From NCBI GenBank assembly GCA_947568835.1, contig OX387603.1:14160651-14224650 (forward strand): DNA of 64,000 nt, in the 5' to 3' direction. A program made the translations under genes and the position numbers. The first letter of the stretch is position 1, and every line of letters begins with the position of its first letter. The notes under the pieces were generated by a model. It saw only the letters and a program-made list of their open reading frames with translations. It made no database searches and had not been told where the DNA came from. This document shows positions 22,201-37,200 of this stretch, one piece after another. Source of the stretch: Protonemura montana. Its lineage: Eukaryota > Arthropoda > Insecta > Plecoptera > Nemouridae.

Positions 22201-25200
22201 TTCAGGTAGATTCGAAGTATATGAAACCACGATGGGAAACAAATAAAATAGAAATCACGACTACATTTACTTCTGTGCAAGTGCAGTGAGCACGAAAGCA
22301 AGTATTATTTACCTCCGCGAAACTTTCAGCTTTCATATAAATGTATATATATAAATGTATTGAGCCTGTAGACTTGGCTGTATTTTACTATTCGAATCCA
22401 GTGTTTATATTCATCGACATTGCCACTGGTGGTTCGTGGGTGTAATACCTATTGTTTACGCTCACCGAAAGCGACACACGAATTGCATAAATAATTTGCA
22501 GGAGGATGTCGTGATGGTATTGACAGGATGTGGGTCATCGCATTCAGAAAATTGGTGATGACCAGGTACCAATCATGGTGTTGCACATCTGAAGTGCACA
22601 CATATAAGGAGTGTTTATTTATTTTTTCCAGATTGTAAGCAAATCTCTAAGTATATGGTAGTTAGGTTGGCGCTTCGCGAACGTAGTCCTGAGTTGTGGA
22701 TGAGCGTGCAGCGATTTTGTGGTGAACGTGAAGTGAAAACGTAGGAAAAGTCTGAAATAACGAACTCGTTAAAAGAAGGCTGAAAACTACAGTAAAGATT
22801 TGTGTTCATGGAATCTTATTTAGCCTCAAACTTGTTAGAATGTCATTAAAAATATCTGGAAAAATGTGAATAAAAAGGTAATTGCCCGGTGCTCGTACTT
22901 AAGACGTACTTAGTACTTCAGTCGTGCTTTGTTTCAGTTTTTTCGACAATAAAGAGTGATGATAAAATATCAAGAACTTGCAGTTTCTGCTCTTGAGTGT
23001 GTGAGAATTTTCTTTAATTTTTCTGAAATGTCATAAAAATCGGTTTGATTTTTTCGTCCTTTGTGAAAAAAAAGCACCTGGGGCTGACAAACTGTAGAAT
23101 TCGCTCCACTCATAACCTTCTAAAAATCCAAAAACAGAAAATTTTTCTGGTGAAACCTTTACGCCAAAAAATCCGTTCTGTAAACAATCATGATTTCAGC
23201 TAGTAAAAGAAGGAAAAAAATAAACGGGCGACCAAGTAAATTCATCAACGGAATAGTTTTTCTCTTTGAACATTTCGACGCTACATCACAGTGGAAAAAT
23301 TGACTCATATGTTGATGGACCCCGGGGCCCGTAGTGTGCGTGGGCGGCTTGGGTCTCCCTCGAGGCCCCTGTCGATGTGTGGACCGGCCTGGCACGAGGC
23401 ACCGTGTAAAGTCACTTGCTGGGAAAGCGGACCCTGATTTTTGCGTTGTCTCCTGGCTAGAGAGTCATCGTAGGCAGAGAGAGGTGGGTGCTTGCAGGCA
23501 AGGCGGAGTGATTTAGAGTCACAGATTGGTGTTTGTTTTATGAATGGTTAAAGATGTACAAGGTCAATAATGTTTGACTTGCGTTCCTGACGAGTTCTAC
23601 TTTTCTTGAAAATGGTGGCTCTGATTTTTAATCGCTCAACAGTGAGTAGCATTCATCGCCGAAAGTTCCCGTATACAAAGTACTACATCATAAGACGTAT
23701 GGGTTTGCTTATTTTTGAAAATGTTGTCTACCAATTTTAACTATGCATATGACAAAGATTCTCAAAGGTGCACTGCCAGGTAATGTTTTGAATGTTGCCT
23801 TAAAAAAGCCAAGTGGAAATTGAAAATGTTCTCGAAATATATGGAAATATTTAACCGTGTTTGGGGGAAACGAGCAACGAAATGATTAGATAGTATCATA
23901 GTAGGGGGTAAAATAGATTATATAATAAGAGGTTTAATTTCGATAAGAAATTATTTTGTATCAATTATTGATTAATTCACACAGTATTGCAAGCAGTAGG
24001 TACATCTGCACCGTCAACGTGGTGTTTTTAGAACCATGGTGTTTCAAGCAGACACCAGACACCAGTTTAGCTGGGTTAACCACGAGTCAAAGTACGAGTC
24101 AACCACTTGAAGCATAGCATACCATCTGATTTTAATTTGAAAACAAGTTACCTGCGCCCGGCATCGGGCGGTTCATCACAATGTTGCATAAACGGTTTGG
24201 GAAAAACAAGTATCTCACGGTAATCTAAAAAAAACTTCTCTGCTAACAAGATATCTGGGACACAGGTCCTCTCAGAAGTCTGCCTCTCTCTGCGAAACAC
24301 TGCTCTCTGTCCTCTGGCTGTCCTATACCGGAGTGCTAATTACACACATGAATACTTTCACTCTTCGCGAGTAGGAATTGCGTCAGCAGATCGCGTGTTG
24401 TCCATTCTTCGTCGTCTGCTTGACCACTCGGGGCTATTGCCGCGACCCAGCGGATGACGTCGATAATTGGACGCTGATAAGGAGCTCAACGATTTTTGGA
24501 AAAGTTACCGATCGGTTGTACTTTAACCGTCAAATCGGGACAAACCTATTTTATTTTGTCGTGTTTTAGAACGGAAGGTGTGCTAGACTTGGTGTTAAAT
24601 CATACATTGTTGTAAGTTAGTTATTTTCGAAATGTTAACTGCAGGGTTCTGCCGGAAACGGGTAATTTTGAGAAAAGAAAGCACCCAAAGTTTGTGCTTA
24701 TTTTTTGTTATTTTTTTTAGATATCCGCGACTATGGACTACCTAAAAAGCCTACTTATTTGTGTTGTTATTCGCAACCTTTCAAAAACCTTCAGAGTTCC
24801 GGTTTCTCACAATTGAAATGCAAGGCAACGATACAAATATTTTCAACTAGATAGAGCACGGGGAACAATTTTACAACAGAAAAATGGAATAGAGAATATC
24901 AGTGAGGAGGCAGAAGAAGTCAGCACAACTAAGAATTAAACGTAATAAATAAGGAAATTTTGATTGTATCACATAACGTTAGGACAACCTCAAAAAATTG
25001 GCGTTTTTTCCATACACATAATTGGTTTGTTAGTAAAAACCCCAATTTGTTCGGGATTTTATTTAAAAAAATACAAAATACACTAGTATTTAAGTTATTG
25101 ACCCAGATTATTTTATTTAGATGCATTTAGGATGCTTGAACTAGGTACTTGTTATCATTTTATGTGGTTCTTTTGTTATCGGAAAATTGTAAGAACTGCT

Positions 25201-28200
25201 CTTACCCTTAAAAAAAGTAACTAGTTCATGTGACGAAACGTTGGGAAATTTAGTTGTCCTTTACTTAGCATTCAAAACCCAGTTCAAATAGTTTTTCTTA
25301 ACACAAATATTTTTTCTAATTTCAAATCCACAAATCACCAGCAACGTATGTGAGTATATGTTGTTAAAAATGAAAATCAATGTTGTGCCAATCGTCAAAT
25401 GAGTCAGTTTTTAGTTTTGTGGTATTTTATCCTTAGCTTTCAGAGCCTATCTCCTTGACGACGATACTTTCACCAACCCTTCGACATTTCTCTGTTTGTG
25501 TCACTGTATCAAATAAATGTTCGAATATTTGCGTACCGTCTAGTTATAAATTGTTATTTTTTTCTTTTCAGATTGGATCCGAACAAATTCGAGCTGATTA
25601 ATGTAAGTGACAGACGGCGTATAAAGAACAACCAAGCTAGTTTACCACTTATGCCAAAGTTGAATGAGTCAAGATTGGTCTCATTGAGACCGGTACATAA
25701 CACTACCCCTGTGTGACATTATCGTTGTGCACCAGCCATAGAGATGCCAATTGTCAAGCGTTACCCACAAGTCGTTCTTGGCTTTCTTACAGTATGGTCC
25801 GATAGAGAAAATACCAGCACAAGAAAAGCCCCCTCTGCTACCAACTCATGAATGTCATCCCAGTTACCATTTTTGCAGCGTGATTTCAAAATTCTTCTGA
25901 TATTTTCAAAATGATTCTCAAGATTGTTATAGTTGCAGGAAAAGATCTTATAAACGCTTGAAAATAATATATATTGGCACGACAAAAGTCTTAAAGCAAA
26001 AGAAAAGTGGCAAATGGCAGCGAAGATGATTAAAAAAAATGACAGTTGACTCACATTTCACCCTAATACGACCGGTGGCGCCTCTACCAGAAAGTATGTT
26101 CTCTCACTGAGCAGAGTATATTCTATCAGGACTTTTTTTGCCATTAATTGATTTGTAATGTTTAACGACGCACTGTTTTGTCGTCTGGCCATGCGGCATT
26201 GGTCTAATGGCGTCGGTGAATGAGTGGATGATGATGAGAATTATGATGAACCTTACCTAGCCTAGAAGGGAGGAGGGGAAACCCGGTGCTGGCACGTAGC
26301 GACCACCGGCTTAACGTCCTTTCCAAAGGACGGTACAACTCGAACAGCAGGATTCCTCCACAAATCCATGCTGTCGAGAGGTTGATAAGCAAGGCAAATA
26401 AAGTTGCTGTACTAACATGCATCCCTCCAACCTATCTTCCGAACAGAACTGGTCATGTGTATGACGGTCACCCATCCAATACCTAACTAAGCGCAGTGTT
26501 GCCTAACTTCAGTGATCTCACGAGAACCGGTGGTTCCAATACGCCAAACCGCTAGTTTTTTTTTCAGTCCATGCTACATTTAATTTTCTACGCCTCCACA
26601 ACCCCGTTGGGTAAATGGTCGCATATAGGAGTAGTTACCCTACCCACCCACAAAGACCGTCCGTTCCAACTATCAACAGAGGTTCCAGCTGAGTATTGTA
26701 ACGCTGTGCGATCTAATTCTGTGTACATCAGAATATTCATGACCATGACACCGTGTGTCAATATCCATATCGGGCGATTGCGACCCACCTGAATGGCGAC
26801 CCGCGTACTTCAAAGGTCAATTGCACGTACCTTCGTTGATTGTTAAATCTTTGTTAATTAACGAGGACATGTTGATTATTGTCTGCAGGATACAATACTA
26901 CCGGAGGCTGTTCACTTCTGGGAAATGGCATTGATGGTTAGAAAAACAGAGAATGTCATTAGACTGAACAGGTAAGTTTCCATTTCGATGTTTTGGTCGT
27001 TTTTTAGAAAATTACCTTGGAGGTTTTATTGGAATTGAATTTATAAGTGTGTGTTTTTTTTTTTTATCAATTATTCAAGTTATATGAAAATATTGCAATA
27101 AAATCAAATATTTGAATGGTCGTGTTTTCTCCGCACAATACCATGCTAATTAAAAACACACCCACTTGATTTCTCTGTTGTTCAGAACTTGACAAAAGGA
27201 ATTTTAAATCGTCATAAAGAAGTCCCTCGTTTATTTGAAGGTAGGGCAAATATCCAGTTCTTTTTTCCCTGCGCAACGTTGGGCTACTCGATTCCCATTG
27301 TATATGGGAGGGCTGGTTGCCTTGGCTTTTCTGGAATCAGAAGCTTTTCTTTTCTTCTTGATTAAAGCCATTTCCCAGTTTCCTGTAAATGACTGTCATG
27401 GGTTTCATGTTAATCCTCGTGTGGCTTCATTTTGCGTACAAGATACTCCATGAACAACCGCCCTTGTAGCTTTGTACCCAGACATTGTAGTTTTAAACAT
27501 AAATGGGATGTTTTTGTTTAAAAAATGGGGATGAACAATGCATGATATCATGAATATTTCATTAGCATCCTTTGCAATGTTGTGCCGTTTTTTGTTTCCT
27601 TCTTTTTGAATTTAATTTCTATTCATTGTCTCATTTTCTACGTGCATTGGAAAAATTTCACTTTAGAATTTTTTTTGCCTACGATACGTTAATTGCTGAA
27701 ATTGATGTTTTTTTTTGGAATTTGCTTTTTAAATGATGCATTTTCGCAAAATAATTTGTATCACAAAATCAAATAGTAATTACAGTTTTATTATTGGGTC
27801 ATAGAGTATAGCGATTCTGTAACATTTTACAACCAGATGCCGAACATTTATACGATATATGAATAAATTTCAACTTATCATATCGTCAAAATCGAAGATC
27901 TCATCTCATCTCATCTCATGCATCTCAAAAAGGTTTGGAGAATCCTGACAACTCAGTGAAACCCAAGCCAATGTAATTCCTTACGGACCACGAATACGGG
28001 TAGTGAGATTGACCAAAGATTTCTGTGCAGGAAATGTGAAAACAGTCAAGTGTACATCAAGGGAGAAGATCCGCACCCCTACTGCAAGAACGCTTGTGAG
28101 GAGAAGACCATGTGCGGCGAGGTCCAAGTGCCGGAAAAACATCTAGACGTAAGTTGAATATTGGCTTTCCTTTATTTCGTTTCTAAGGATTCGTATTGGT

Positions 28201-31200
28201 TTTTCTGCAGATGGGCGACTTCATTTTCGGTGTCTTGTATTCTCCTGGCTCGAGACTGAATTGTGTTTTTGAATTTTCTTAGACCCTTTTCAAAACAGAA
28301 CCCAGAGAACTTACTGAAGATATCATATCGAACCTACTGCCCGAGAACTAATGTTAAACTGTCTTCATAAATAAATTGCCGCCCAACTTTACCAACAGAA
28401 ATGGATAATGCTACTAGGTGGAGTTACTGTCGCTTCAAGTTTTAAAAAATGTCATTCCATTATTTATCGTAGATTACTCGCATTTGAGACTAGTTTACGC
28501 TTAATTAATCTTTATTAATTAATGCTAACGTCAACGATTGATATACATGGTATTAATATTGTAAGCAGTAATTATTTAATTTTAGAGGTTCGTTAAAAAA
28601 TTCGAACGACAACAAACGCCATCGGGTGGCACCAATCGTTACCACTTGTTGCCGGCTTGTTTACTCAGCAGAAAATCTAACATTAACGCTGGCCCTCTGA
28701 CTATACCTGTAAACTCAACTACCAACATTTGCTAAAATGATGTTCTCATTTCGTGTGAAAAGCATGATCTTCTACGGCTTTGTTGGTTGATGTTCGTCTC
28801 AAGCTTTTGCATCCATTTTTTCCTGGTGTTGCGTATTCGTAACCCGCATAAAAAAACTCATAAAGCAGCAAGAATGCGTGTGTGAACCTAATTATGCATA
28901 TTTTCGAGTGCTTACGTTATTTAAGTGCATCACTTTAAATTAGTTCCTACCTGTCTTCCTCATGATGCAGTCTGTTTTCTGTACTGCATATTACAACATG
29001 TATTTGCATGATAACTGGACTAGGAAGAAGTAATTCGCAAATTAACTTATCTTTTTGGAGCACATAAACTGAAGAGCATGTAACTTCTCTCATAAGCCAT
29101 TTCATAATCTGCCAGAGATCATACGATAATCGCATTAACATTCGTTTTCATAATTGAAAATGCAAGTATGAGAATAATAATCTCATATCACAACTCTGAC
29201 TTGTAAATGTTGTTTCATTCTTTAATTTCATGCACCTGAACTAGTTCACATGGAATAGAATTCGAGCGAGCTGCATCAATTCGCACCTGCACGCTATTAG
29301 CTCGATGTTACATTCAACTTGAATCTAGTAATTGCCACGTTTTAATTATTGGAGGCCTGAGCTGGTTTGTTACGTAACCGTTCGAGGATTGAATATATGC
29401 GAATGCGTCTGTTTCTATCATGTTCGTTTTCTAGTTTGAGATATTCGAGGATATGTGATCAGACGGACTGCATTTTAAGAACGTGGTTTTATAATTGGTT
29501 TTATTTTTCGGCAATTTTTTGGGTTATCGATGCATGAGTTCTTTTCGTTCGCATTTCTTCTCTGGAAGGTATTTCAATAATTTATGGTTTTCGTCCTATT
29601 TGGAATAGTTTAGCCTGTGAGAGAAGTTACCATTTGAAAGTCCTTCGTGTGGATATGTTTCCGCTAGCTCTGCTGTTAAAAATGACTCAAGATATCTTTT
29701 ATATGGTACCAATTCTCTTACGACAAGACGGTATTTCTTCGTCGTAACGCATCCGATTCGAAAACGGAGAAAAACTGAAGCCACATAGTACTAATGATAT
29801 TCAAATAACCGTTGCTGCAAAAAATCTATAAGTCTGCAAATGTAGTTCTTGCTTTTTCTTCCTAGTTTTCTTCTAAAGTTTCCGGCAAACACGTTTTCTT
29901 CGCGTTGAAAGCTAATATCGATCAATAAATACATCCTACTATTGTTCGAATGTTTTTGAAACCTTCTTGGAGTAAGCCAGAGAGCATGAATCCGTTAAAG
30001 TGAGCTTTGCTTGGTGAGCTGGTGGCTGTAGCTGCTGGATTTTATGGGTCTGATTTATTTTAGGAAGTAATATGTTGCCTATAATGGGTTTGTTTCACTT
30101 AGGTCCAATATGACAACTTTCTCAACTCTTAGATAAAGTGGGAGTTAAGACAATTGCCATGGCGACTTCCAATCACATGCTACGAAATTCAAATGTTTTC
30201 GTGAGTTGGGAGCTAAACTCGGGGTAAAAAATGTTGTAATACCGGGTCTTGAGCCAGGTTTTAGTTTTACCAAAATCTCACCTAGTTGAAACTATTGCCA
30301 CGGCGACTTCCAATCACATGCAGTGAAATTCAGATGTTTCTCTGAGATAGAGGTTCAACACTTGAACAGTTTGGTAAAACCCAACCTTAATAAAAGAGCA
30401 CTTGGATTCAAAGGGTTACATGCCATTATAAGCAAATTACCTGTCCTAAATGTGTGATAAAAACCTGAAACCCATGACCAGTAATACATTTGCATTTGTC
30501 TGGATGTTCACGTGTTATCCTGCGGTACACATTTCGGTGTATAATCAATTTACTTTTATTTCGTATTCGACGAAAGTTTCATTACATTGATAGAGCTATA
30601 GACTCCTTTTGTATTTTCACTTGCAAAAACTTATTATTTCAACAAGCAAGTCATGATTCAAGCAAGAGAATTTAAAAATCATTTTAGTAGTACATATACC
30701 TTTACCTTTAGCATTGCACTTAATTTCATTATTTTATGTTGTCTTTAATTAACTATGCGTGCCGTTTCTTCATCATGCACAGTAAATAAATTAAGGCAAG
30801 CTTGTTGGTAAATTCATTTGTTTGATGAATAATTTATTAATTTTATATCGAAATGCTTATAAAGTATTCTAGACGGCAGACAAAGATACAAAAGAGACAG
30901 TCTAGAATCCTGCAAGGCTGCTGACAGCGCGACTCATGATCGCACAATACATATTTGTGTGTCCATTTTACGGGGACTGTACGGAACTAAAAGTACCTTG
31001 GGTTGGCATGATAGCGTGGCTTGCATAGTAAGTAACATGACAGAACATCTCTAGGTAACTGAAAGTTTGATGTCAGTCATTTATATTGCATATGTTACGA
31101 CATTTTGAGGAAGGTAGCCCAACCTTTTTGGTCCATCGCACCTTGACGATCCTTCCGATTGGACTTGAAATTGAATTTACAATACCAAGACGGATTTGCA

Positions 31201-34200
31201 AAAGTCGGTGTCTTATAATTCACTTCAAAAATCAAGGAAAGATTTGACCAGAAATGTCTCAGGGGAGCTTGATTCGGAGGAAATCGTTAAAGGGTGATTT
31301 TTTTCTCATTGAGAGAAATGTTTGGAGGCAGGAAACTTTTCCCATTAATTTATGACCGGCTGTTGATCTCATGAAAGGAAAACATCGGATTTTTAGAGAA
31401 GATCTGGACATCTTCATCCGCCTGTTGGTGATGTTTGTCGTCACAGATATAGAGTTCGAGAAACTTTACGACTTTACGTCTTTTCGATCATTGCGAAACA
31501 ATTTATTTATTTGTGGTGTTTAACGACGCACTGTTTTGACATCTGGCCATGCGGCACTGGTCTAATGGCGTCGGTGAATGAGTGGATGAGGATGATGATG
31601 AACCTAACCTAGCGTAGAAGGGAGGAGGGGGAACCTGGTGCCGGCACGTAGCCTACTCCTGTCGAAGAGCACCAAGGGGACCACCGGCTTAACGTCTCTT
31701 CCGAAGGACGGTACAACTCAAACACGTTGATAAGCAAGGCGAATGAAGTTGCTGTACTAACTTTCATCCCTCTAACCTCTCTCCGGAACAGAACTGGTCA
31801 TGTGTATGATGGTCACCCATCCAATACCTGACTCAGCGCAGTGTTGCTTAACTTTCATCCCTCCAACCTCTCTCCCGAACAGAACTGGTCATGTGTATGA
31901 TGGTCACCCATCCAATACCTGACTCAGCGCAGTGATGCTTTATTTCGGTGATCTAACTAGAACCGGTGTTTCCAATACACGCCAAACCGTTCGGTATTAG
32001 ACCGAACAAGAATAGCTGTTAAACTCATTGAGAAGTTAAATCAGATGCAGGGAATCGCAAGTGATTATTTTACGGGGGAGGATCCCCTTTTAACTTCTTG
32101 AAAAATGTACCCCTCAAAGGGATTTTTTTTTACGTAATTCAGGACATACGCACAAGATAAACTAAACATATTTTTGAAAAAGAAAGAGCCCTGTTTGAAA
32201 AAAGTTTAATATTTTTCTGCAATATTCTATTTTTATTCTATTCTATTTATATTTGTCAAACTTCAACGATACAGTCAGTTTTTGTCTGTAATATTTGGCC
32301 TGTTTCTTGATTTGAAGGAAAAATTTCAAATTTTATGGGTCCAAGGAGTCTATAAACAGGTTGTCAAGAAGTCAGAAAATCTACCCTCTAAACAGTCGTG
32401 TTAAAAATAAAATCGTTATGCAACTTCAATCGAAAACTTATTTCAGAATCGTATCTTTTGCAGAGGATCCTTCTCAATGTTCCCCAATCTCTTCTAGATT
32501 GGTTTTACCCTTCGGCTTCAGGTTAATGATGATAAATGAGTGTTGCCTGTTGTTGACATTGTTTTTTTTTGCAATTACACTGGCGTAAATTTAATAAAAA
32601 TAAAAATAGAATCATACATCATACCGAGTTTTGCAGAAAACACCACATTCACTGCCAAATAAGAAAGAATGACTCCATAGATCGTATTCCTTATTACTTT
32701 AATTCTCAGTCCCGGTATTCGTTCAACGCAAGAATAAACTAACATTTCAGTTGGCGCATTTCATTTCAAGGTCATCACGCGCCACTCAAGGCCATTCTTC
32801 GTTCCACCAGACGTTTTCGGTCTCGGCGCGCCCGAGTCCTGACGTCATGCTTTCCACTAAAAAAGAATACCGCGATTAACCAATTGTAACTTTGTCCAGA
32901 TTTGCCGCACATGCAATGCCACCGGGCACAACTGCCGTGAGACGGGCGACCAACGGGGAGAGGGCATTGAAGACGCCGACTTTGTCTTCTACGTCTCCGC
33001 GATGGAAACCGAACGTTGTCACAAGGGCAAGACGGTGGCCTATGCGGCTCACTGTCAGCAGGAAGCGGCACTCGACAGGTGGGTGGGCACCCCTATTTAT
33101 GGGAAAGCTTTTTGGTAGGCTCGATGATGATTTGTTTGCTGGGGTTTTTTTTTTAGTGGGAGTTTTTTTTTGTGTTCATTTTTTTTTTTGTTGTTACCCT
33201 GAAGCTAATTTACTAGTTTTTGTACATCAATGCGAGGACAGTTTGCCGGCAACGATGGCGGGGGCTGAAGGCAATTCGTTCATTCTTTACAGGTTATTAA
33301 TTTGGTTACGGAGCGGTTTGTTCGCCTCATTTGATTGACAAATCGAACACATCCCTTATCCAAATGTTCACTCACGAACCAAATTGGTAACTTGATACTG
33401 GAATACAAACAGACGGACAGGACCTCTTCAGTGATTTTTTTTTCGTTTGGTGTCTACCGTGCTGAGAAAATTGGTTGGAAATTGTATTCATTCCTTCTTC
33501 TAATGATAGCCCCCTGTCAGCTTATCGCAGAAAACAGGAAACCCCATTGGGGATGAAACCATGAATAGCACAATTTGTAAACAAATTGCCCAGACCATGC
33601 AGTATTTTACTTTAACCACGTCTTGTTTAAAAAAAGGTTTGGGGAGGGGTGGAGGGGAGTTAATTAGAGGCATCATCCTGTGAAAAGGATGGATGTGCCT
33701 CCGTAAATGAGTCTTTTCAGGACTTTTTTCACATCCGTGCCCCATCCTTCTTATCTGGTAATGAGATTAGTTCATAGTAAAGCCAGATAATTTATGTCAC
33801 CCCCTAAACGTGAAACATTTGCGAACTTTGTGTGTGTTAAGTTAATCTTCTAGCCAGATCACTTCCTAATTTGTTTGCCTTCCCATATTAATATTATCAG
33901 CATCTATTTTGATTAAACTTGTTCATATTTCTGACGCAATGTGGCAGGTAATTTGGAGAGGTAATTCATCAGGATTAATATCTTGTTTGTTGCTATGAGA
34001 GACTGTTAAAGTTATGTGCATGCAATATCTACCTTCAATATACACTTCATATTAACATCAAAGGAAAACAATTTAATTTGTAAGTAGTCTATCAGGAGCT
34101 TTATACAATAGTGTTATTATGTGAAATTATACTTGCACATCTTGTCATATCTTCCCTGGTGACTTTGTTGAATCCTCTTCTCCACTCCTTTCCTTTATTT

Positions 34201-37200
34201 AAGATTCGTGTCAAGCAAACTGCTATTGTATCGGGAGTTTTTTTTTCGGTGAAGTAGGGAAAATGACCCCGTTCGTTGACAAGGGCGGATACATTTCTAA
34301 AGGCAACTGAGGAGCTTTGTCTCATTATTGGTCTAATTACTGGCGATATTGATTGCATTATATATTTCCACCTATATCAAACTTTAAATTGGTGTAATGC
34401 AATGAGGAGTAATATTCAACATTCGGTTCCTTGTCTTGAGCATGTTAGATTTTGCAGACAGTGAAATTATGTAAAATATTTTATCCACTTTTACAGTGCA
34501 ACAAACATAACTAATCACTTTTGGAAACTTTTGAAAAGAGCTTTTTTCAATGTGTTGTTACTACAGCCTACCTGTTGTATTTGCGCAGAAATGGCATGGT
34601 ATTTCTTATGAATAATTTTAATTGTATCTGAATTTTGAACTTTACGTAGTCACATTTAGCACCAAACATGGACAATAAGTGTTACTTTATAGGTTTGGGA
34701 GATTACAGGTGCAGGTTTATTTTTCAATTGATTTAAAATAAGAAAATTATAGTTTCCAAATAAAGAACTAAAATGATTCGGAACGGCGTAGTGGTTTTCG
34801 AGCCGCGGGCAGATAGTGATGTGTTGTACGGTTTTGCTCTGTTGAGACTTACTTGCGGTCTGAAATAGAACCTTAAAAGTTGACGTAAAAGAAAACGTTT
34901 GCTTCGTCGACTTTTTTGGTTCTTTTTAAGACCGCAATTCAGTCTCGAACAGAGCAAAACTGTACAACACACCACTAAAATATATCTTATTTTATAAAGT
35001 AAACAAAACATTTTTACTTTATAGACAAGGTTTATGCTTGCATCAGTAACAGACCTTCCTTCTATCGGCCCACCCATACAATTTTGGCGAGGTCTCACTT
35101 CACAAAAAATACACATTTTTGTCAATCTTATTTCTAATGTTCAGATAACTACGCTGTGTATTTAACAAACACAAACCTGCTTAATTCTTTGACGTTTGGA
35201 ATAAAAAAGATTCCTACAAAAATCGCAGCAGGGTCTTCTAATTGGTGGCAGGAACTGATCCTGATCCTGACCCTGCAAAATCCTAGTTCCGCCAGCGATT
35301 TGTATTCAAAGTTCAAACGTCAACATCCTTGTGTCTAAAGTTGGTGGCTCTCTGTTGGATTGTAGGCCGATTGCAGGCCACGCCAACCTGTGCCCGAGCT
35401 CAATCAGCACCAAACCGCAGGAGCTGGAGATCCTGCTGTCGACGATGAAGCACGAGATATTACACGCACTGGGATTCTCCGTCAGCCTCTACGCTTTCTA
35501 CCGTGACGACAACGGCGATCCTCTCACGCCCAGGGAAGACAACGGGAAGCCTCGACTCAACGAGAAGTCAGTTGATAAGTTTTCAGTGCTTCTTTTAATA
35601 CAGGATGCTGAAGGATTCAATGATTGAAATATAAAGAAGAATTAAAATAGAATATAAGAGAAAACTCACTTTTTTGCTGATGTTAAGATAAAGGAATAGG
35701 GTAGAAGCATAAAGCCTATGTTAAGTTTTCTGCCAGTTTCGCTGTGGAGTTATGCCAGAATTGCAGAAGTGTTCCGAAATTTTGGGGTACTAGCAGGTAG
35801 CAATATGCTGGATTTGATGGCAGACCAATCAACTTCATGAGTTACCATTTCTTTCTCTTAGTTTATAGAGTAACTTTAAAAACTATAACTATATATCTGA
35901 AGATTCAGAAACAAAAAGTTCAAAATCTATTCCATTGAATAGTTGTTTAGCCTATTATTTTCAGTGACTCTAAAAATATATTTTCCAAAGTTTGCATGTC
36001 CTGTTTCAAGATCCAATTTAGAAGCACACTTTATTTATCTTCATAAAAATAAAAATGTTGACAAATTGCAATGTTTTGTAATTTGCAAAAAGAAAACAAT
36101 TACACTAAAGAATACTCTTTCAATGCCTTAAAAAAAAATACAAATCTTATTTCAACAAAAAATAAGTGCATCCATATATGTATCTAATACTTCACTGGCA
36201 AGTTATTGATAGTAATCGCTTTCGTAAACAAATATTCTCATAAAATCTGCTTAGTGTTTAATTTCATCTTCATCCGTGCTAAAGTACGTCGGTGCCCTTT
36301 GCAGGTTGCAGACCCGTGAGTGGAGCGACCGTGTGATGCGAAAAGTGGTGCGGCCAGAGTGGCTCGTGCACGAGGGTAGAGTCAACAGAGAGGTGCAGAT
36401 GATGGTGACGCCGCGTGTCGTCGAAGAAGTTCGCAGGCACTTCAACTGTTCAGAGCTTGAGGGGGCAGAGCTCGAGGACCAAGGGGAGGAGGGCACTGCC
36501 GTCACTCACTGGGAGAAGAGGGTGTTTGAGGTGAGACAACAAACGTTATTGGTTTTCCAACGAGTTTCGTTTTGTTGTTTGTTTTGTGTTGGGATGGTTG
36601 GGTAGATTTTGTTGGTACAAAAGAAATAAGAATTGATGCTACTGAGTTGATGATAGGGATGCACACTTGATCCACACTTGATTTGTTCTTCTGTGTTTTT
36701 GCTTGACTCCAAATAGGAATACGAGTCTGTTTTGCCGTCCCCAATTGTCTCTTATTTTTTTTATTTTTTTTTATTTTTTACTCAGCATGATGATCGTGCA
36801 AAGAATTTATTGATAAAATGTGCTCTTGCAATATGATACCTGCATTTTGTGTGAGCAAGTCTTAACTGATCTGGTACTCGACAAAAAAACTTTGCTTAAC
36901 GTTGTCTTGTATATGTATGGGCATGTAGCCAAATTGCTCCTTAACAAAGATCAAGTAAATGTTTCTCGTAAGCCCAATATTACATATAATTAAGCTCTTA
37001 ACTCACAGAAACAGCTGACTTTCACTGCCTGTGATTGGTTGTTGCCATGCAACTGCCGTAGGTTGCTATTCCCTTATCCAGTGCTATGTTTACTAAGCAA
37101 TGGTTGTTGCCAATTACAATTAAAGTTGCTAAAAAATAACAGCAAAACAATAAGAATTATTATTACAAGTTTGTATCAGGGGTTGTAAAAGCCTTGCGTA

